Shown piece by piece: positions 44,940 to 54,032 of a DNA stretch of 64,000 nt. Numbering within the stretch: position 1 is the first letter of the stretch; the number at the start of each line of letters is the position of its first letter. The notes under the pieces are model-generated. The model did no database searches. It worked only from the letters and a program-made list of their open reading frames with translations, and was not told where the DNA came from. Source of the DNA: Pseudomonas sp. A34-9 (GTDB lineage: Bacteria; Pseudomonadota; Gammaproteobacteria; Pseudomonadales; Pseudomonadaceae); assembly GCF_029543085.1 (NCBI RefSeq), contig NZ_CP119967.1, forward strand, positions 5,048,501-5,112,500, given 5' to 3'. The translations under genes were made by a program, and so were the position numbers.

Positions 44940-47668
44940 ACAGCACGGTGGATTGGCGCACACCCGCGCTGGCGGTAATCGACAGTCGCGGTCTGCCGGT
45001 TCGGCAAGTCGCTTACTTGCGCACGGTTGCCGAAGACACGCCAGTACCACTGCCCACCCGCCAGCAACACGATGTGCAAGGGCGTATGGTCGCGCAATGG
45101 GACTCACGCCTGCCGCTGCCCTGCCTGACCACGGTTTACGGCCTGAACGGTGACGCGCTCAAGTCCGACAGTGTCGATGCCGGCTGGCGCCTGAACCTGC
45201 CCGGCCTGGCCGGTGAGCCACTGCAACGCTGGGACGCGCGGGGCAGTCATTGGCGCAGCACCTTCGATGAACAACTGCGGGTAATCGCGCTCGAGGAAAA
45301 CAGCGAGGCCAGTGTGGAGGTGTTCCACTACGCCGACGCCTCGGACGACGCGCAGTACAACCGCCGCGGCCAGTTGCTGGAGCACAAGGATCGTTCCGGT
45401 TCGTTGCTCACGGACAGATTTTCCCTGACCGGTCAGGCACTGAAGGAAACCCGCACCTTCCACGATGACCAAGCGTTCACCAGCCTGCATGTCTTCAGCC
45501 CATTGGGTGCGCTTCTGGAACAGACCGACGCCGCTGGCCATCAACGACGCTCGCGCTACGGTCTGGCCGGGCAGCTCAAGCAAGTCGATCTGCTGATCAG
45601 CGGCACGCCGGACTGGCAACCGGTGTTACGGGACGCTCAGTACAACGCCAACGATCAGATCATCGAGCAACTGGCCGGCAACCATGTCCTCAGCACGTGG
45701 ACGCATAACCCGGCGGATGGTCGTTTGCATGCCCAGTCCAGCCGCAAGGACGGCGGCGCTGTCCTGCAAAATCTCGAATACTTCTACGATCGCGTCGGCA
45801 ATATCACTCGTATCGAAGACCACGCCTATCAGCCGCGCTACTTCGCCAACCAGCTGATCGACGGCCACCGTGATTTCAGCTACGACTCGCGCTACCGAAT
45901 GACCAGCGCCACCGGCTACGACGACGCACCGCCGCCGGACATTCCCGGTCTGCCGCAGCCGGGCGATCCGAACAATCGCCTCAACTACACCCAGACCTAT
46001 CAGTACGACAACGGTGGCAACCTGATCGAACTGTGTCATGTACGAGCGGGCAACAACTCGACCCGGCACATGCGCATCGACCCGAACAGCAATCGCGGGG
46101 TGCGCTGGACACCGGGCGAGCCGGAGCCGGTATTCGACGAACTGTTCGACCCGCACGGCAATCAACGGTCGGTGCAACCAGGCCAGCCGCTGCAATGGAA
46201 CGCTCGCGATGAGCTGGAGAAAGTGACCCTGATTTCGCGCGAAAACGCCCGCAGTGACGCCGAGCATTACCGCTACAGCCAGGGCATGCGCGTGTTCAAA
46301 CGCCACGAAACCTTCGCAGCCAACGCCGAACATTTTCATCAGGTGCGCTATTTACCGGGGCTGGAAATCCGCACCCGCGACAACGGCGAAGAACTGCACG
46401 TCATCACCCTCGGCAACGCCCGCTGCCTGCATTGGGCAGCGGAAAAACCCGATGAAATCGCCAATGACCAAATGCGTTACAACCTCGAAGACCATCTCGG
46501 TTCCAGCGTGATGGAACTGGATCAAGACGCCGTGATGATCAGCCAGGAGGGCTATTACCCCTTTGGTGAAACCGCGTGGATGGCACCGAATTCGGAAACC
46601 ACGTACCGCTTCATCCGCTATTCAGGCAAGGAGATGGACGTCAGCGGGTTGTATTACTACGGCGCACGCTATTACGCAGCGTGGTTGCAGCGCTGGGTCA
46701 GTGCCGATCCCGCGGGGGATGTGGATGGCCTGAATCTGTACGGATTCGTCGGGAACAACCCGTTAACTTTTGTGGATGTGCATGGCAACAGCCAAGAGAA
46801 ATTCGATATCGTCAATTTCTCAAACTTCGTGACCACTCTCGGTGATTACTCCGCCGCAACGCTTGACCAGATGCTGAAAGTATCAAGTGGGCTGTATGGA
46901 GCCGAACTGCTGGCGAACGCTGTTGCAGAATCACTGATAGGCACTGCCGGCTTCTTCGCTGGTTATTTCGGTGCCGGGTTCGCAGGCCCAACACTTACCA
47001 CCGGCATGCCCGCCGCCATCGGCTACTTGTCCGAGATGATTGCCATGCACGTCAGCGGCGATATCGCCGAGGCGATCGCCAGCAAATACACTTCCTTTGC
47101 AAATTTGACAGCCCCATTGATTCCACAAACATCGGCAATGAGCGTCGCAGCCATTGATCAAAAGGTTGGCATCACAGAGCGTTCATCGAGTTTCACGCCG
47201 GCTGATGCAGCCAACATCTTACTGACCCGCGGCGTCGGAGCATATCTTCCAGGCGTAGGCGCGGCGCTTAATATCGGTTCGCGGGTGCAGGAAGCGCAGG
47301 ACATTAAACAGGGTCTGGATCCGGTCAAGATTGAAAAAATCGAAACGATGCTCGCCGACTGGCAACAAGCCCTCACTTCGCGAATGGTCGATATTGAGAA
47401 AGCTTTCAGAAGCGTAGGACAAAACACGATCAATTCGGCTGACGTGCTACCTGACAAGAGCCGCTTGATGGCTGCCAAGACCATTCGGCTCAGTACCTTG
47501 CGAGAGCAGACCCGGACGATCCTGGGATATATCGAAAGCAGCCAGACCACCCTGAAGTGGTACAAAGAGGACTTGCTGACCGACAACAGATTTTTGCGCG
47601 AACAAGCGAAACCAGCGTCGAAATTCCAGAAATTTGTTAAGCCTTTCACCAACCATCATTTCAAATGA
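44936..47668 (+). CDS. Tc toxin C subunit (TccC-type RHS protein) with unrecognised effector tip
   Basis: 910 residues. Residues 1-617 are the RHS/YD shell half, ending in the usual core signature (LYYYGARYYAAWLQRWVSADPAGDVDGLNLYGFVGNNPLTF, read in short parts: YYYGARYYA, RWVSADPAG, GLNLYGFVGNNP). Autoproteolysis should release the residues after VDVHGN as the toxin. That tip, about 618-910, is helical with a hydrophobic stretch (AGFFAGYFGAGFAGPTLT) and shows no ADP-ribosyltransferase or deamidase motif I know. Its DNA has visibly lower GC than the shell. The start overlaps TcB, and the stop overlaps a second tccC copy (ATGA). Confidence 0.9.
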   Translation: MNSTVDWRTPALAVIDSRGLPVRQVAYLRTVAEDTPVPLPTRQQHDVQGRMVAQWDSRLPLPCLTTVYGLNGDALKSDSVDAGWRLNLPGLAGEPLQRWDARGSHWRSTFDEQLRVIALEENSEASVEVFHYADASDDAQYNRRGQLLEHKDRSGSLLTDRFSLTGQALKETRTFHDDQAFTSLHVFSPLGALLEQTDAAGHQRRSRYGLAGQLKQVDLLISGTPDWQPVLRDAQYNANDQIIEQLAGNHVLSTWTHNPADGRLHAQSSRKDGGAVLQNLEYFYDRVGNITRIEDHAYQPRYFANQLIDGHRDFSYDSRYRMTSATGYDDAPPPDIPGLPQPGDPNNRLNYTQTYQYDNGGNLIELCHVRAGNNSTRHMRIDPNSNRGVRWTPGEPEPVFDELFDPHGNQRSVQPGQPLQWNARDELEKVTLISRENARSDAEHYRYSQGMRVFKRHETFAANAEHFHQVRYLPGLEIRTRDNGEELHVITLGNARCLHWAAEKPDEIANDQMRYNLEDHLGSSVMELDQDAVMISQEGYYPFGETAWMAPNSETTYRFIRYSGKEMDVSGLYYYGARYYAAWLQRWVSADPAGDVDGLNLYGFVGNNPLTFVDVHGNSQEKFDIVNFSNFVTTLGDYSAATLDQMLKVSSGLYGAELLANAVAESLIGTAGFFAGYFGAGFAGPTLTTGMPAAIGYLSEMIAMHVSGDIAEAIASKYTSFANLTAPLIPQTSAMSVAAIDQKVGITERSSSFTPADAANILLTRGVGAYLPGVGAALNIGSRVQEAQDIKQGLDPVKIEKIETMLADWQQALTSRMVDIEKAFRSVGQNTINSADVLPDKSRLMAAKTIRLSTLREQTRTILGYIESSQTTLKWYKEDLLTDNRFLREQAKPASKFQKFVKPFTNHHFK

Positions 47669-48504
47669 AATACGACCCCGTTCATAGGCGTACTCCCACG
47701 GTGGCGGTGATCGATAGCCGGGGCTCGCCGATCCGTCAGGTCAGTTACTTGCGCACTCTGGCCGACGACACACCAACAGCACTCGTGTCACGTCAGCAAT
47801 ATGATGTGGCTGGGCGGCTGGTGGCGCAGTGGGATCCGCGCCTGCAGGTGCCCAGCCTGACCACCGTTCATGGCTTGGGGCGCGCAGTGCTGAAGTCGGC
47901 CAGCGTCGACGCCGGTTGGGGCCTGAACCTGCCGGGGCCGGCCGGCGAACCGTTGCAGCGCTGGGACGAGCGCGGCAGCCATTGGCACACGACCTTCGAC
48001 AATCAGTTGCGCGTGGTGGCGGTCGAGGAGAACGACGAGCGCGACGTCGATGTTTTTACCTACGCCGACGCCACCGCCGACGCGGAGCACAATCTGCGCG
48101 GAACGTTACTGGAGCAGAAAGCCCCTTCAGGCACGCTGCGCACAAATAGCTTCGCCCTGTCTGGCCAGCCCTTGAGCGAGACCCGTACCTTCATCGATGA
48201 CGAAGCTTTCACCAGTCAACGGGTGTTCAGTCCGCTTGGCGTCGTGCTGGAACAGACCGATGCCGGCGGCCATCGGCAGCAGTCACGCTATGGCCTCGCC
48301 GGGCAACTCAAGCAGGTGCAACTGTGGATCAAGGGCCAGCCCGACTGGCAGCCGGTTTTACTCGACGTGCAATACAACGCCGCCGACCAGATCACCGAGC
48401 AACAGGCGGCCAACGGTGTGCTCAGCCAATGGACGTACGATCCGGCCAACGGTCGTTTGCACACCCAGTCCAGCCGCAAGTTTGTCGACCTCAGTCGCAC
48501 TTAA
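47665..48504 (+). pseudogene. Second TccC copy, N-terminal fragment
   Basis: 279 residues collinear with residues 1 to about 270 of the preceding TccC (TPTVAVIDSRGSPIRQVSYLRT; GRLHTQSSRK). Immediately after SSRK the similarity stops and the frame ends with FVDLSRT. The missing part is the rest of the RHS core, about 350 codons, including the autoprotease region. The fragment cannot close the shell, so it is called a pseudogene. ATG 47665 overlaps the tccC stop, as in a normal tandem array. Confidence 0.8.
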
Positions 48505-48514
48505 ATCGGGAAAA

Positions 48515-49033
48515 ATGGATCCGGTAAGGGTTGAGCAAAAAGGCGAATACAAAACCGCGTCGCTGGGATCCTACGGCTATCAAAAGCTCCTGAAGACCTT
48601 CGAAGCAATCAGGAACCCTACTGAACTCAATATACTCAAAGCGTTCAAGGGCACCTCGACAACACTCGCCTCCGCCGCAATGAAGGCCCATGAAACCCCG
48701 GTAGCGGGAGAAGTCGGTGCGATTCTCGGTACCTTGTTGGGCGCCGCCGAAATCATCTATGAAATTGAATCAGCCAGGAACGGGATGACGCCCGGGATGC
48801 AGGAGAAGCTCGGCAAGCTGAAGCAACACATCCCCGGTTTGATTGACATATTGGAAAGGGGACTGGATGAAGTGAACAGCAGTTTCAGCGCCGCCCATCG
48901 CGATTCAATTAATACCTACCGCATGTTCTCAAAGATCTTCGGCCATGCACCCGGTGATACTCGACAAAGCGTGGCCGCTGCAACATCCGCGACGATCGAT
49001 AACTTGAATAGGCTTAAAACCATACTTGAATGA
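48515..49033 (+). CDS. Orphan TccC effector-tip fragment
   Basis: 172 residues in the +1 frame relative to the truncated copy just upstream. The block VAGEVGAILGTLLGAAEIIYEI ... GMTPGMQEKLGKLKQHIPG, read in parts, follows the same order as VGAYLPGVGAALNIGS ... GLDPVKIEKIETML in the tip of the intact TccC. It is probably the 3' end of the deleted second tccC. ATG 48515 has only a weak GGGA before it, so it may not be translated. Lower GC than the flanks. An immunity role is not supported, since Tc toxins do not need one. Confidence 0.5.
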   Translation: MDPVRVEQKGEYKTASLGSYGYQKLLKTFEAIRNPTELNILKAFKGTSTTLASAAMKAHETPVAGEVGAILGTLLGAAEIIYEIESARNGMTPGMQEKLGKLKQHIPGLIDILERGLDEVNSSFSAAHRDSINTYRMFSKIFGHAPGDTRQSVAAATSATIDNLNRLKTILE

Positions 49034-49118
49034 GCAGACCGCTCAGGTCAGTTCAGGCAAATCAAATCGCATTCTGCATGCTATCGTGCCCGCCCGACCT
49101 GCCATCCATCTGCCCAGC

Positions 49119-50879
49119 ATGCTGCCGACTTCCCGTACCCTGCGTCTGTCGTTGTATACCCTGCTGATCATCGCCGGTGCGGCGCTTGCCGCCACGCTTG
49201 CGATCCGCCACGCCGAGCGTCAGGCGCTGGAAGAGGACGCCGCTCGCGCCAACCAGCAACTGTCGCTTTATGCCAACTCGCTGCACACCCTGATCGACCG
49301 CTACCGCGCCCTTCCCGCTGTACTCGCGCTGGATCCGCAGTTGCGCTCGGCGCTGGCCGGGCCGGTCGATGCCGAGGAACAGGCGGCACTGAATCTGAAG
49401 CTGGAAAAGATCAACGGCGCGGCGCAATCCTCGACCCTTGAACTGCTCGATCACACCGGCCTTGCGGTGGCCGCCAGCAACTGGCGTTTGCCGAGCAGTT
49501 ACGTCGGCCACAACTACGGTTTTCGCCCCTATTTCAGCCAGACCCGCACCCAGGGCAGCGGGCGTTTTTATGCGGTGGGCGTGACCAGCGGGATACCCGG
49601 TTATTTTCTCTCCAGCGCAGTGCTCGGCGACAACGACGAGTTCCTCGGGGCGATGGTGGTCAAGCTGGAGTTCCCCGAACTTGAACGCGAATGGAGCCAG
49701 GGCAGCGACACCCTGCTGGTCAGCGATGCGCGCGGGATCATCTTCATCGCCAACCAGACCGGCTGGCGCTATCGCGCGTTGCGACCGTTGAATGCCAGTG
49801 ATCTGGCCGAGATCAAAGCCACCCGCCAGTACGATAAACAGTCGCTGGTGCCACTGACTCATCTGTCGCTGCGCCGCTTCGATGACAACAGCGACCTGCG
49901 CCGGGTCGAAGGCCCGCAGGGCACGGCGGATTATCTGTGGGAATCACTGCCGCTGACGGCTGAAGGCTGGACTCTGCATCTGCTGCGCCAGCCACAAGTG
50001 GCGTTCGAGGATCTGCGCAACGCTGGCCTCGCTGCCGCGGGTGTCTGGCTGGCGCTGGTGTTTCTGTTGCTGTTCCTTAATCAGCGTTGGCGGCTGTCGA
50101 AAATCCGTCAGCGCAACCGCGAAGAACTCGAGCAATTGGTGGAGGAGCGCACTCGCGACTTGCGTACCGCCCAGGACGGTCTGGTGCAGTCGGCCAAACT
50201 CGCCGCGCTCGGCCAGATGTCCGCCGCGCTCGCCCACGAGATCAATCAACCGCTGACCGCCCAGCGCATGCAACTGGCAACCTTGCGTCTGCTGCTCGAA
50301 CATGGCCGCGTCGACGATGCTTACAAAGCACTGAAACCGGTGGACGAGATGCTCACGCGCATGGCCGCCCTCACCGGCCACCTCAAGACCTTCGCGCGCA
50401 AAAGCCCCAGCGGTTTGCGCGAGCGGCTGGACCTGGCGACGGTGGTGGATCAGTCTCTGCAACTGCTCGACGCCCGGCTGCGTGACGAACAGGTCAGTCT
50501 GGTGCTGCACCTGACCCGCCCGGCATGGGTGCGCGGTGATGCGATCCGTCTGGAGCAAGTGCTGATCAACCTGCTGCGCAACGCCCTCGACGCAATGCAG
50601 GGCAAGCCGTGCAAGCGTCTGCAAATCCGCCTGGAAGCCGATGAGCAACTGTGGCGGCTGAGCGTCAGCGATAATGGCGGCGGCATCGCCGATGAACATC
50701 TGGGTCAGGTGTTCGATCCGTTCTTCACCACCAAACCGGTGGGTGACGGCCTCGGCCTCGGGTTGGCGGTGTCGTTTGCCATCGTGCATGAATCCGGCGG
50801 ACGCCTGAGTGTGGAAAACGCTGAAACAGGCGCAGTGTTCAGCCTGACTTTGCCGATCGATCTGGAGGCACACATCTGA
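49119..50879 (+). CDS. DctB-like sensor histidine kinase
   Basis: 586 residues from ATG 49119, which begins just before TM1 (LYTLLIIAGAALAATLAI). A periplasmic double-Cache-type domain follows, then TM2 (AAGVWLALVFLLLFL), a coiled coil, the H box SAALAHEINQPLTAQRMQLA and the HATPase boxes (DNGGGIADEHLG, GDGLGLGLAVSF). The family senses C4-dicarboxylates or 2-oxoglutarate. The stop overlaps the response regulator ATG by 1 nt. An upstream start at 49026 or GTG 49086 would add a non-family leader. Given the downstream transporter, a MifS-like 2-oxoglutarate sensor is an equally good name. Confidence 0.88.
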   Translation: MLPTSRTLRLSLYTLLIIAGAALAATLAIRHAERQALEEDAARANQQLSLYANSLHTLIDRYRALPAVLALDPQLRSALAGPVDAEEQAALNLKLEKINGAAQSSTLELLDHTGLAVAASNWRLPSSYVGHNYGFRPYFSQTRTQGSGRFYAVGVTSGIPGYFLSSAVLGDNDEFLGAMVVKLEFPELEREWSQGSDTLLVSDARGIIFIANQTGWRYRALRPLNASDLAEIKATRQYDKQSLVPLTHLSLRRFDDNSDLRRVEGPQGTADYLWESLPLTAEGWTLHLLRQPQVAFEDLRNAGLAAAGVWLALVFLLLFLNQRWRLSKIRQRNREELEQLVEERTRDLRTAQDGLVQSAKLAALGQMSAALAHEINQPLTAQRMQLATLRLLLEHGRVDDAYKALKPVDEMLTRMAALTGHLKTFARKSPSGLRERLDLATVVDQSLQLLDARLRDEQVSLVLHLTRPAWVRGDAIRLEQVLINLLRNALDAMQGKPCKRLQIRLEADEQLWRLSVSDNGGGIADEHLGQVFDPFFTTKPVGDGLGLGLAVSFAIVHESGGRLSVENAETGAVFSLTLPIDLEAHI

Positions 50880-52207
50880 TGCTCAACTCGGTGATGGTGG
50901 TCGATGACGAAAGCAGCATTCGCAGCGCCGTGGAGCAGTGGCTGAGCCTGTCGGGGTTCGAGGTGCAACTGTTCAGCCGCGCCGAAGAATGCCTCGCCGC
51001 CCTGCCCGCGCACTTTGCCGGGGTGATTGTCAGCGACGTGCGCATGCCCGGTCTCAGTGGCCTGGAACTGCTGGCCGAGGTGCAGCGCCGCGATGCCGAT
51101 CTGCCGGTGATCCTGCTCACCGGCCACGGCGATGTGCCGATGGCCGTCGAAGCGATGCGCGACGGCGCCTACGACTTTCTGGAAAAACCCTTCAGCCCGC
51201 AAACCTTGCTCGGCAGCTTGCGCCGGGCGCTGGACAAACGCCGTCTGATCCTCGAAAACCGTGCGTTGCACGAGCAGGCCGACAACCGCGCGAAACTCGA
51301 CGCGACCCTGCTCGGCGTGTCCCGTGGCCTGCAGACGTTGCGTCGGCAAGTGCTGGATCTGGCGGCGTTGCCGGTCAATGTGTTGATCCGTGGCGAAACC
51401 GGCAGCGGCAAGGAACTGGTTGCGCGTTGCCTGCATGATTTCGGCCCGCGTGCGGCCAAGCCGTTCGTGGCGCTGAACTGCGCGGCGATTCCTGAACAGT
51501 TGTTCGAAGCCGAGCTGTTCGGCCATGAGAGCGGCGCGTTTACCGGAGCGTCGGGCAAACGCATCGGCAAACTGGAATACGCCGATGGCGGCACGCTGTT
51601 TCTCGATGAAATCGAAAGCATGCCGCTGGCCCAGCAGGTGAAACTGCTGCGGGTATTGCAAGAGCAGAAGCTGGAGCGCCTGGGTTCGAATCAGAGCATT
51701 CGCGTGGATCTACGCATAGTTGCGGCGACCAAACCCGACTTGCTCGACGAAGCGCGGGCCGGACGGTTTCGCGAGGATCTGGCGTATCGCCTGAACGTCG
51801 CCGAGCTGCGCTTGCCAGCGCTGCGTGACCGGCGTGAAGACATTCCGTTGTTATTCGAAAACTTTGCCCAGAGCGCCGCTCAACGGCTGGGGCGGACATT
51901 CCCGCCACTGACCGGTGCTCAGCTGAGTCATCTGCTCAGCCACGACTGGCCGGGCAATGTCCGCGAACTGGCGAACGTCGCCGAACGACAAGTGCTGGGG
52001 CTGGCCGAGCCGGCCCCGGGGATAGATCCGGGGCAGTCGCTGGCGACGCAGCAAGAGGCGTTTGAAGCGCAGTGCCTGCGTGCGGCACTGACGCGGCACA
52101 AGGGCGATGTGAAAGCGGTGCTTGAAGAGCTGCAACTGCCGCGCCGCACCTTCAATGAAAAGATGCAGCGGCATGGGTTGAGTCGGGAGATGTTTCTGGC
52201 CGAGTGA
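50879..52207 (+). CDS. DctD/MifR-like sigma-54 response regulator
   Basis: 442 residues. The receiver domain has MVVDDESS, phospho-Asp in VIVSDVRMPG and the Lys in EKPFSPQ. The AAA+ core has Walker A GETGSGKE, the sigma-54 contact ESGAFTGASGKR (GAFTGA intact) and Walker B GGTLFLDEIESM. The C-terminal Fis-type HTH is near GDVKAVLEELQLPRRTFNEKMQRHG. It activates sigma-54 promoters; the nearest target is the transporter promoter at 52513-52527. Partner of the kinase just upstream. Confidence 0.92.
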   Translation: MLNSVMVVDDESSIRSAVEQWLSLSGFEVQLFSRAEECLAALPAHFAGVIVSDVRMPGLSGLELLAEVQRRDADLPVILLTGHGDVPMAVEAMRDGAYDFLEKPFSPQTLLGSLRRALDKRRLILENRALHEQADNRAKLDATLLGVSRGLQTLRRQVLDLAALPVNVLIRGETGSGKELVARCLHDFGPRAAKPFVALNCAAIPEQLFEAELFGHESGAFTGASGKRIGKLEYADGGTLFLDEIESMPLAQQVKLLRVLQEQKLERLGSNQSIRVDLRIVAATKPDLLDEARAGRFREDLAYRLNVAELRLPALRDRREDIPLLFENFAQSAAQRLGRTFPPLTGAQLSHLLSHDWPGNVRELANVAERQVLGLAEPAPGIDPGQSLATQQEAFEAQCLRAALTRHKGDVKAVLEELQLPRRTFNEKMQRHGLSREMFLAE

Positions 52208-52243
52208 GGCTGGGTCGGGATTTTTGCTGTGGCTTAAATCCAT

Positions 52244-52403
52244 CCCCCTCACCCCAGCCCTCTCCCCCAGGGGGCGAGGGGGAAAGGGAGCCGATCTTCA
52301 TGCTTTTCAAACCTGAGTTCGACTCGGTATCTCAGGTCGGCGTAACCCTCAAGAACAGCTCGGTCAGTCCCCTCTCCCTCCGGGAGAGGGTTAGGGTGAG
52401 GGG
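52244..52403. repeat. MITE-like dispersed element, copy 3
   Basis: A compact 160-bp copy with inverted ends (CCCCTCACCCCAGCCCTCTC at the left, GAGAGGGTTAGGGTGAGGGG at the right) and the shared inner block GGGAGCCGATCTTCA. It lies just after the response regulator stop and before the transporter promoter. The 383-bp gap 52208-52590 holds this element, a palindrome and the sigma-54 promoter. Confidence 0.75.
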
Positions 52404-52424
52404 CTTTTGATCTTCGCCCCAATA

Positions 52425-52438
52425 AGCGGAAATCCGCT
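52425..52438. promoter_or_regulatory. Candidate enhancer site for the sigma-54 regulator
   Basis: AGCGGAAATCCGCT is a perfect 14-bp palindrome 75 bp upstream of the -24/-12 promoter. Its place fits a DctD/MifR-type upstream activator site. Only one copy is seen. Confidence 0.4.
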
Positions 52439-52512
52439 CACAAGATCAAATCCATCGGCACAAACCCGCTCACCCAATCCCGTCACCCCCTCTAAACCGC
52501 CCCTCCCACCGT

Positions 52513-52527
52513 TGGCACACGTCCTGC
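52513..52527 (+). promoter_or_regulatory. Sigma-54 promoter of the transporter gene
   Basis: TGGCACACGTCCTGC matches the TGGCAC-N5-TTGC consensus, with exactly 10 bp between the invariant GG (52514-52515) and GC (52526-52527). It lies 64 bp before the transporter ATG. Confidence 0.7.
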
Positions 52528-52590
52528 TATAGCCCTCGCAGGCTGCGTTCCAACGCGCTCCACAAAAACAATTAAACGAAGGATCCTTCA

Positions 52591-53910
52591 ATGGATAACT
52601 CCAACGCCCTGCCACTTGGGTCGGCTGCCGTGCCCGCCAAAGAAAGAACCACCGCCAGCCGGATCAAATCGATCTTCAGCGGGTCCGTCGGCAACATGGT
52701 CGAGTGGTACGACTGGTACGTCTACGCCGCCTTCTCGCTGTACTTCGCCAAGACCTTCTTCCCCGCCGGTTCCACCACCGCCCAACTGATGAACACCGCC
52801 GCGATTTTCGCCGTCGGCTTTCTGATGCGTCCGATCGGTGGCTGGCTGATGGGGATGTACGCCGACAAGGTCGGACGTAAGAAAGCCCTGATGGCCTCGG
52901 TCTACCTGATGTGCTTCGGCTCGCTGTTGATCGCCCTCAGCCCGAACTACGAGACCATCGGCATCGGTGCGCCGATCCTGCTGGTGTTCGCGCGACTGCT
53001 GCAAGGTCTGTCGGTCGGTGGCGAATACGGCACCTCGGCCACCTACCTCTCGGAAATGGCGACCAAGGAACGTCGCGGCTTCTTCTCCAGCTTCCAGTAC
53101 GTGACCCTGATCTCCGGCCAGCTCATCGCGCTCGGCGTGCTGATCGTGCTGCAGAACGTGCTGACCACTGAACAGCTGTACGCGTGGGGCTGGCGTATTC
53201 CGTTCGCCATCGGCGCGCTGTGCGCAGTCGTCGCGCTGTACCTGCGTCGCGGCATGGAAGAAACCGAGTCGTTCACCAAGAAAGAAAAGTCCAAAGAAAG
53301 CGCCATGCGCACTTTGATGCGCCACCCCAAAGAGCTGTTGACCGTGGTCGGCCTGACCATGGGCGGCACCTTGGCGTTCTACACCTACACCACCTACATG
53401 CAGAAATACCTGGTGAACACCGTCGGCATGAGCATCTCCGACTCGACCACCATTTCTGCCGCCACGCTGTTTCTGTTCATGTGCCTGCAGCCGATCATCG
53501 GTGGCCTGTCGGACAAGATCGGTCGTCGTCCGATCCTGATCGCCTTCGGCGTGCTCGGGACGATCTTCACCGTGCCGATCCTGATGACCCTGCACACCAT
53601 TCAAACCTGGTGGGGCGCGTTCTTCCTGATCATGGCGGCGCTGATCATCGTCAGCGGCTACACCTCGATCAACGCGGTGGTGAAAGCTGAATTGTTCCCG
53701 ACTGAAATCCGCGCGCTGGGCGTCGGACTGCCCTATGCACTGACCGTGTCGATCTTCGGCGGCACCGCCGAATACATCGCGCTGTGGTTCAAGAGCATCG
53801 GCATGGAAACCGGTTACTACTGGTACGTGACGGCATGCATCGCGGTGTCGTTGCTGGTGTACATCACCATGAAGGACACCCAGAAGCATTCGCGGATCGT
53901 CACTGACTGA
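52591..53910 (+). CDS. MHS-family MFS transporter for 2-oxoglutarate/C4-dicarboxylates
   Basis: 439 residues, 12 predicted TM helices. The GNMVEWYDWYVYAAFSLYFA block, the loop 2-3 motif GMYADKVGRKKALMAS and RLLQGLSVGGEYGTSATYL are hallmarks of the metabolite:H+ symporter family (KgtP, PcaT). From memory it is very like the P. aeruginosa 2-oxoglutarate transporter controlled by the MifSR two-component pair, which suits the neighbouring kinase and regulator. GAAGGA precedes ATG 52591 (AAGGATCCTTCA). Expression is expected to depend on sigma-54. Confidence 0.9.
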   Translation: MDNSNALPLGSAAVPAKERTTASRIKSIFSGSVGNMVEWYDWYVYAAFSLYFAKTFFPAGSTTAQLMNTAAIFAVGFLMRPIGGWLMGMYADKVGRKKALMASVYLMCFGSLLIALSPNYETIGIGAPILLVFARLLQGLSVGGEYGTSATYLSEMATKERRGFFSSFQYVTLISGQLIALGVLIVLQNVLTTEQLYAWGWRIPFAIGALCAVVALYLRRGMEETESFTKKEKSKESAMRTLMRHPKELLTVVGLTMGGTLAFYTYTTYMQKYLVNTVGMSISDSTTISAATLFLFMCLQPIIGGLSDKIGRRPILIAFGVLGTIFTVPILMTLHTIQTWWGAFFLIMAALIIVSGYTSINAVVKAELFPTEIRALGVGLPYALTVSIFGGTAEYIALWFKSIGMETGYYWYVTACIAVSLLVYITMKDTQKHSRIVTD

Positions 53911-53948
53911 TCGCGTTTTCACAGCCACTGCAACGGTGGCTGTTCTGG

Positions 53949-54022
53949 CCCCATCGCGAGCAGGCTCACTCCTACATTTGGAATGCGTTCCCCTGTAGGA
54001 GTGAGCCTGCTCGCGATTGGGG
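53949..54022. repeat. REP inverted pair, type CGCGAGCAGGCTCACTCC
   Basis: The two arms CCCCATCGCGAGCAGGCTCA... and its near-perfect complement ending GATTGGGG form a long hairpin between the convergent transporter and COG4705 genes. It probably serves as a bidirectional 3' end. Confidence 0.85.
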
Positions 54023-54032
54023 CGACTCGGTA

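Noticed and set aside
48515..49033. Immunity gene for the TccC effector
   Set aside because: Tc effectors are caged and target eukaryotes, and the sequence resembles the tip of TccC itself.
13534..49033. Single genomic island covering all Tc genes
   Set aside because: Core genes with normal composition (pyk, fumarase, enoyl-CoA hydratase) lie between the units, and no integrase, att site or tRNA border is visible.
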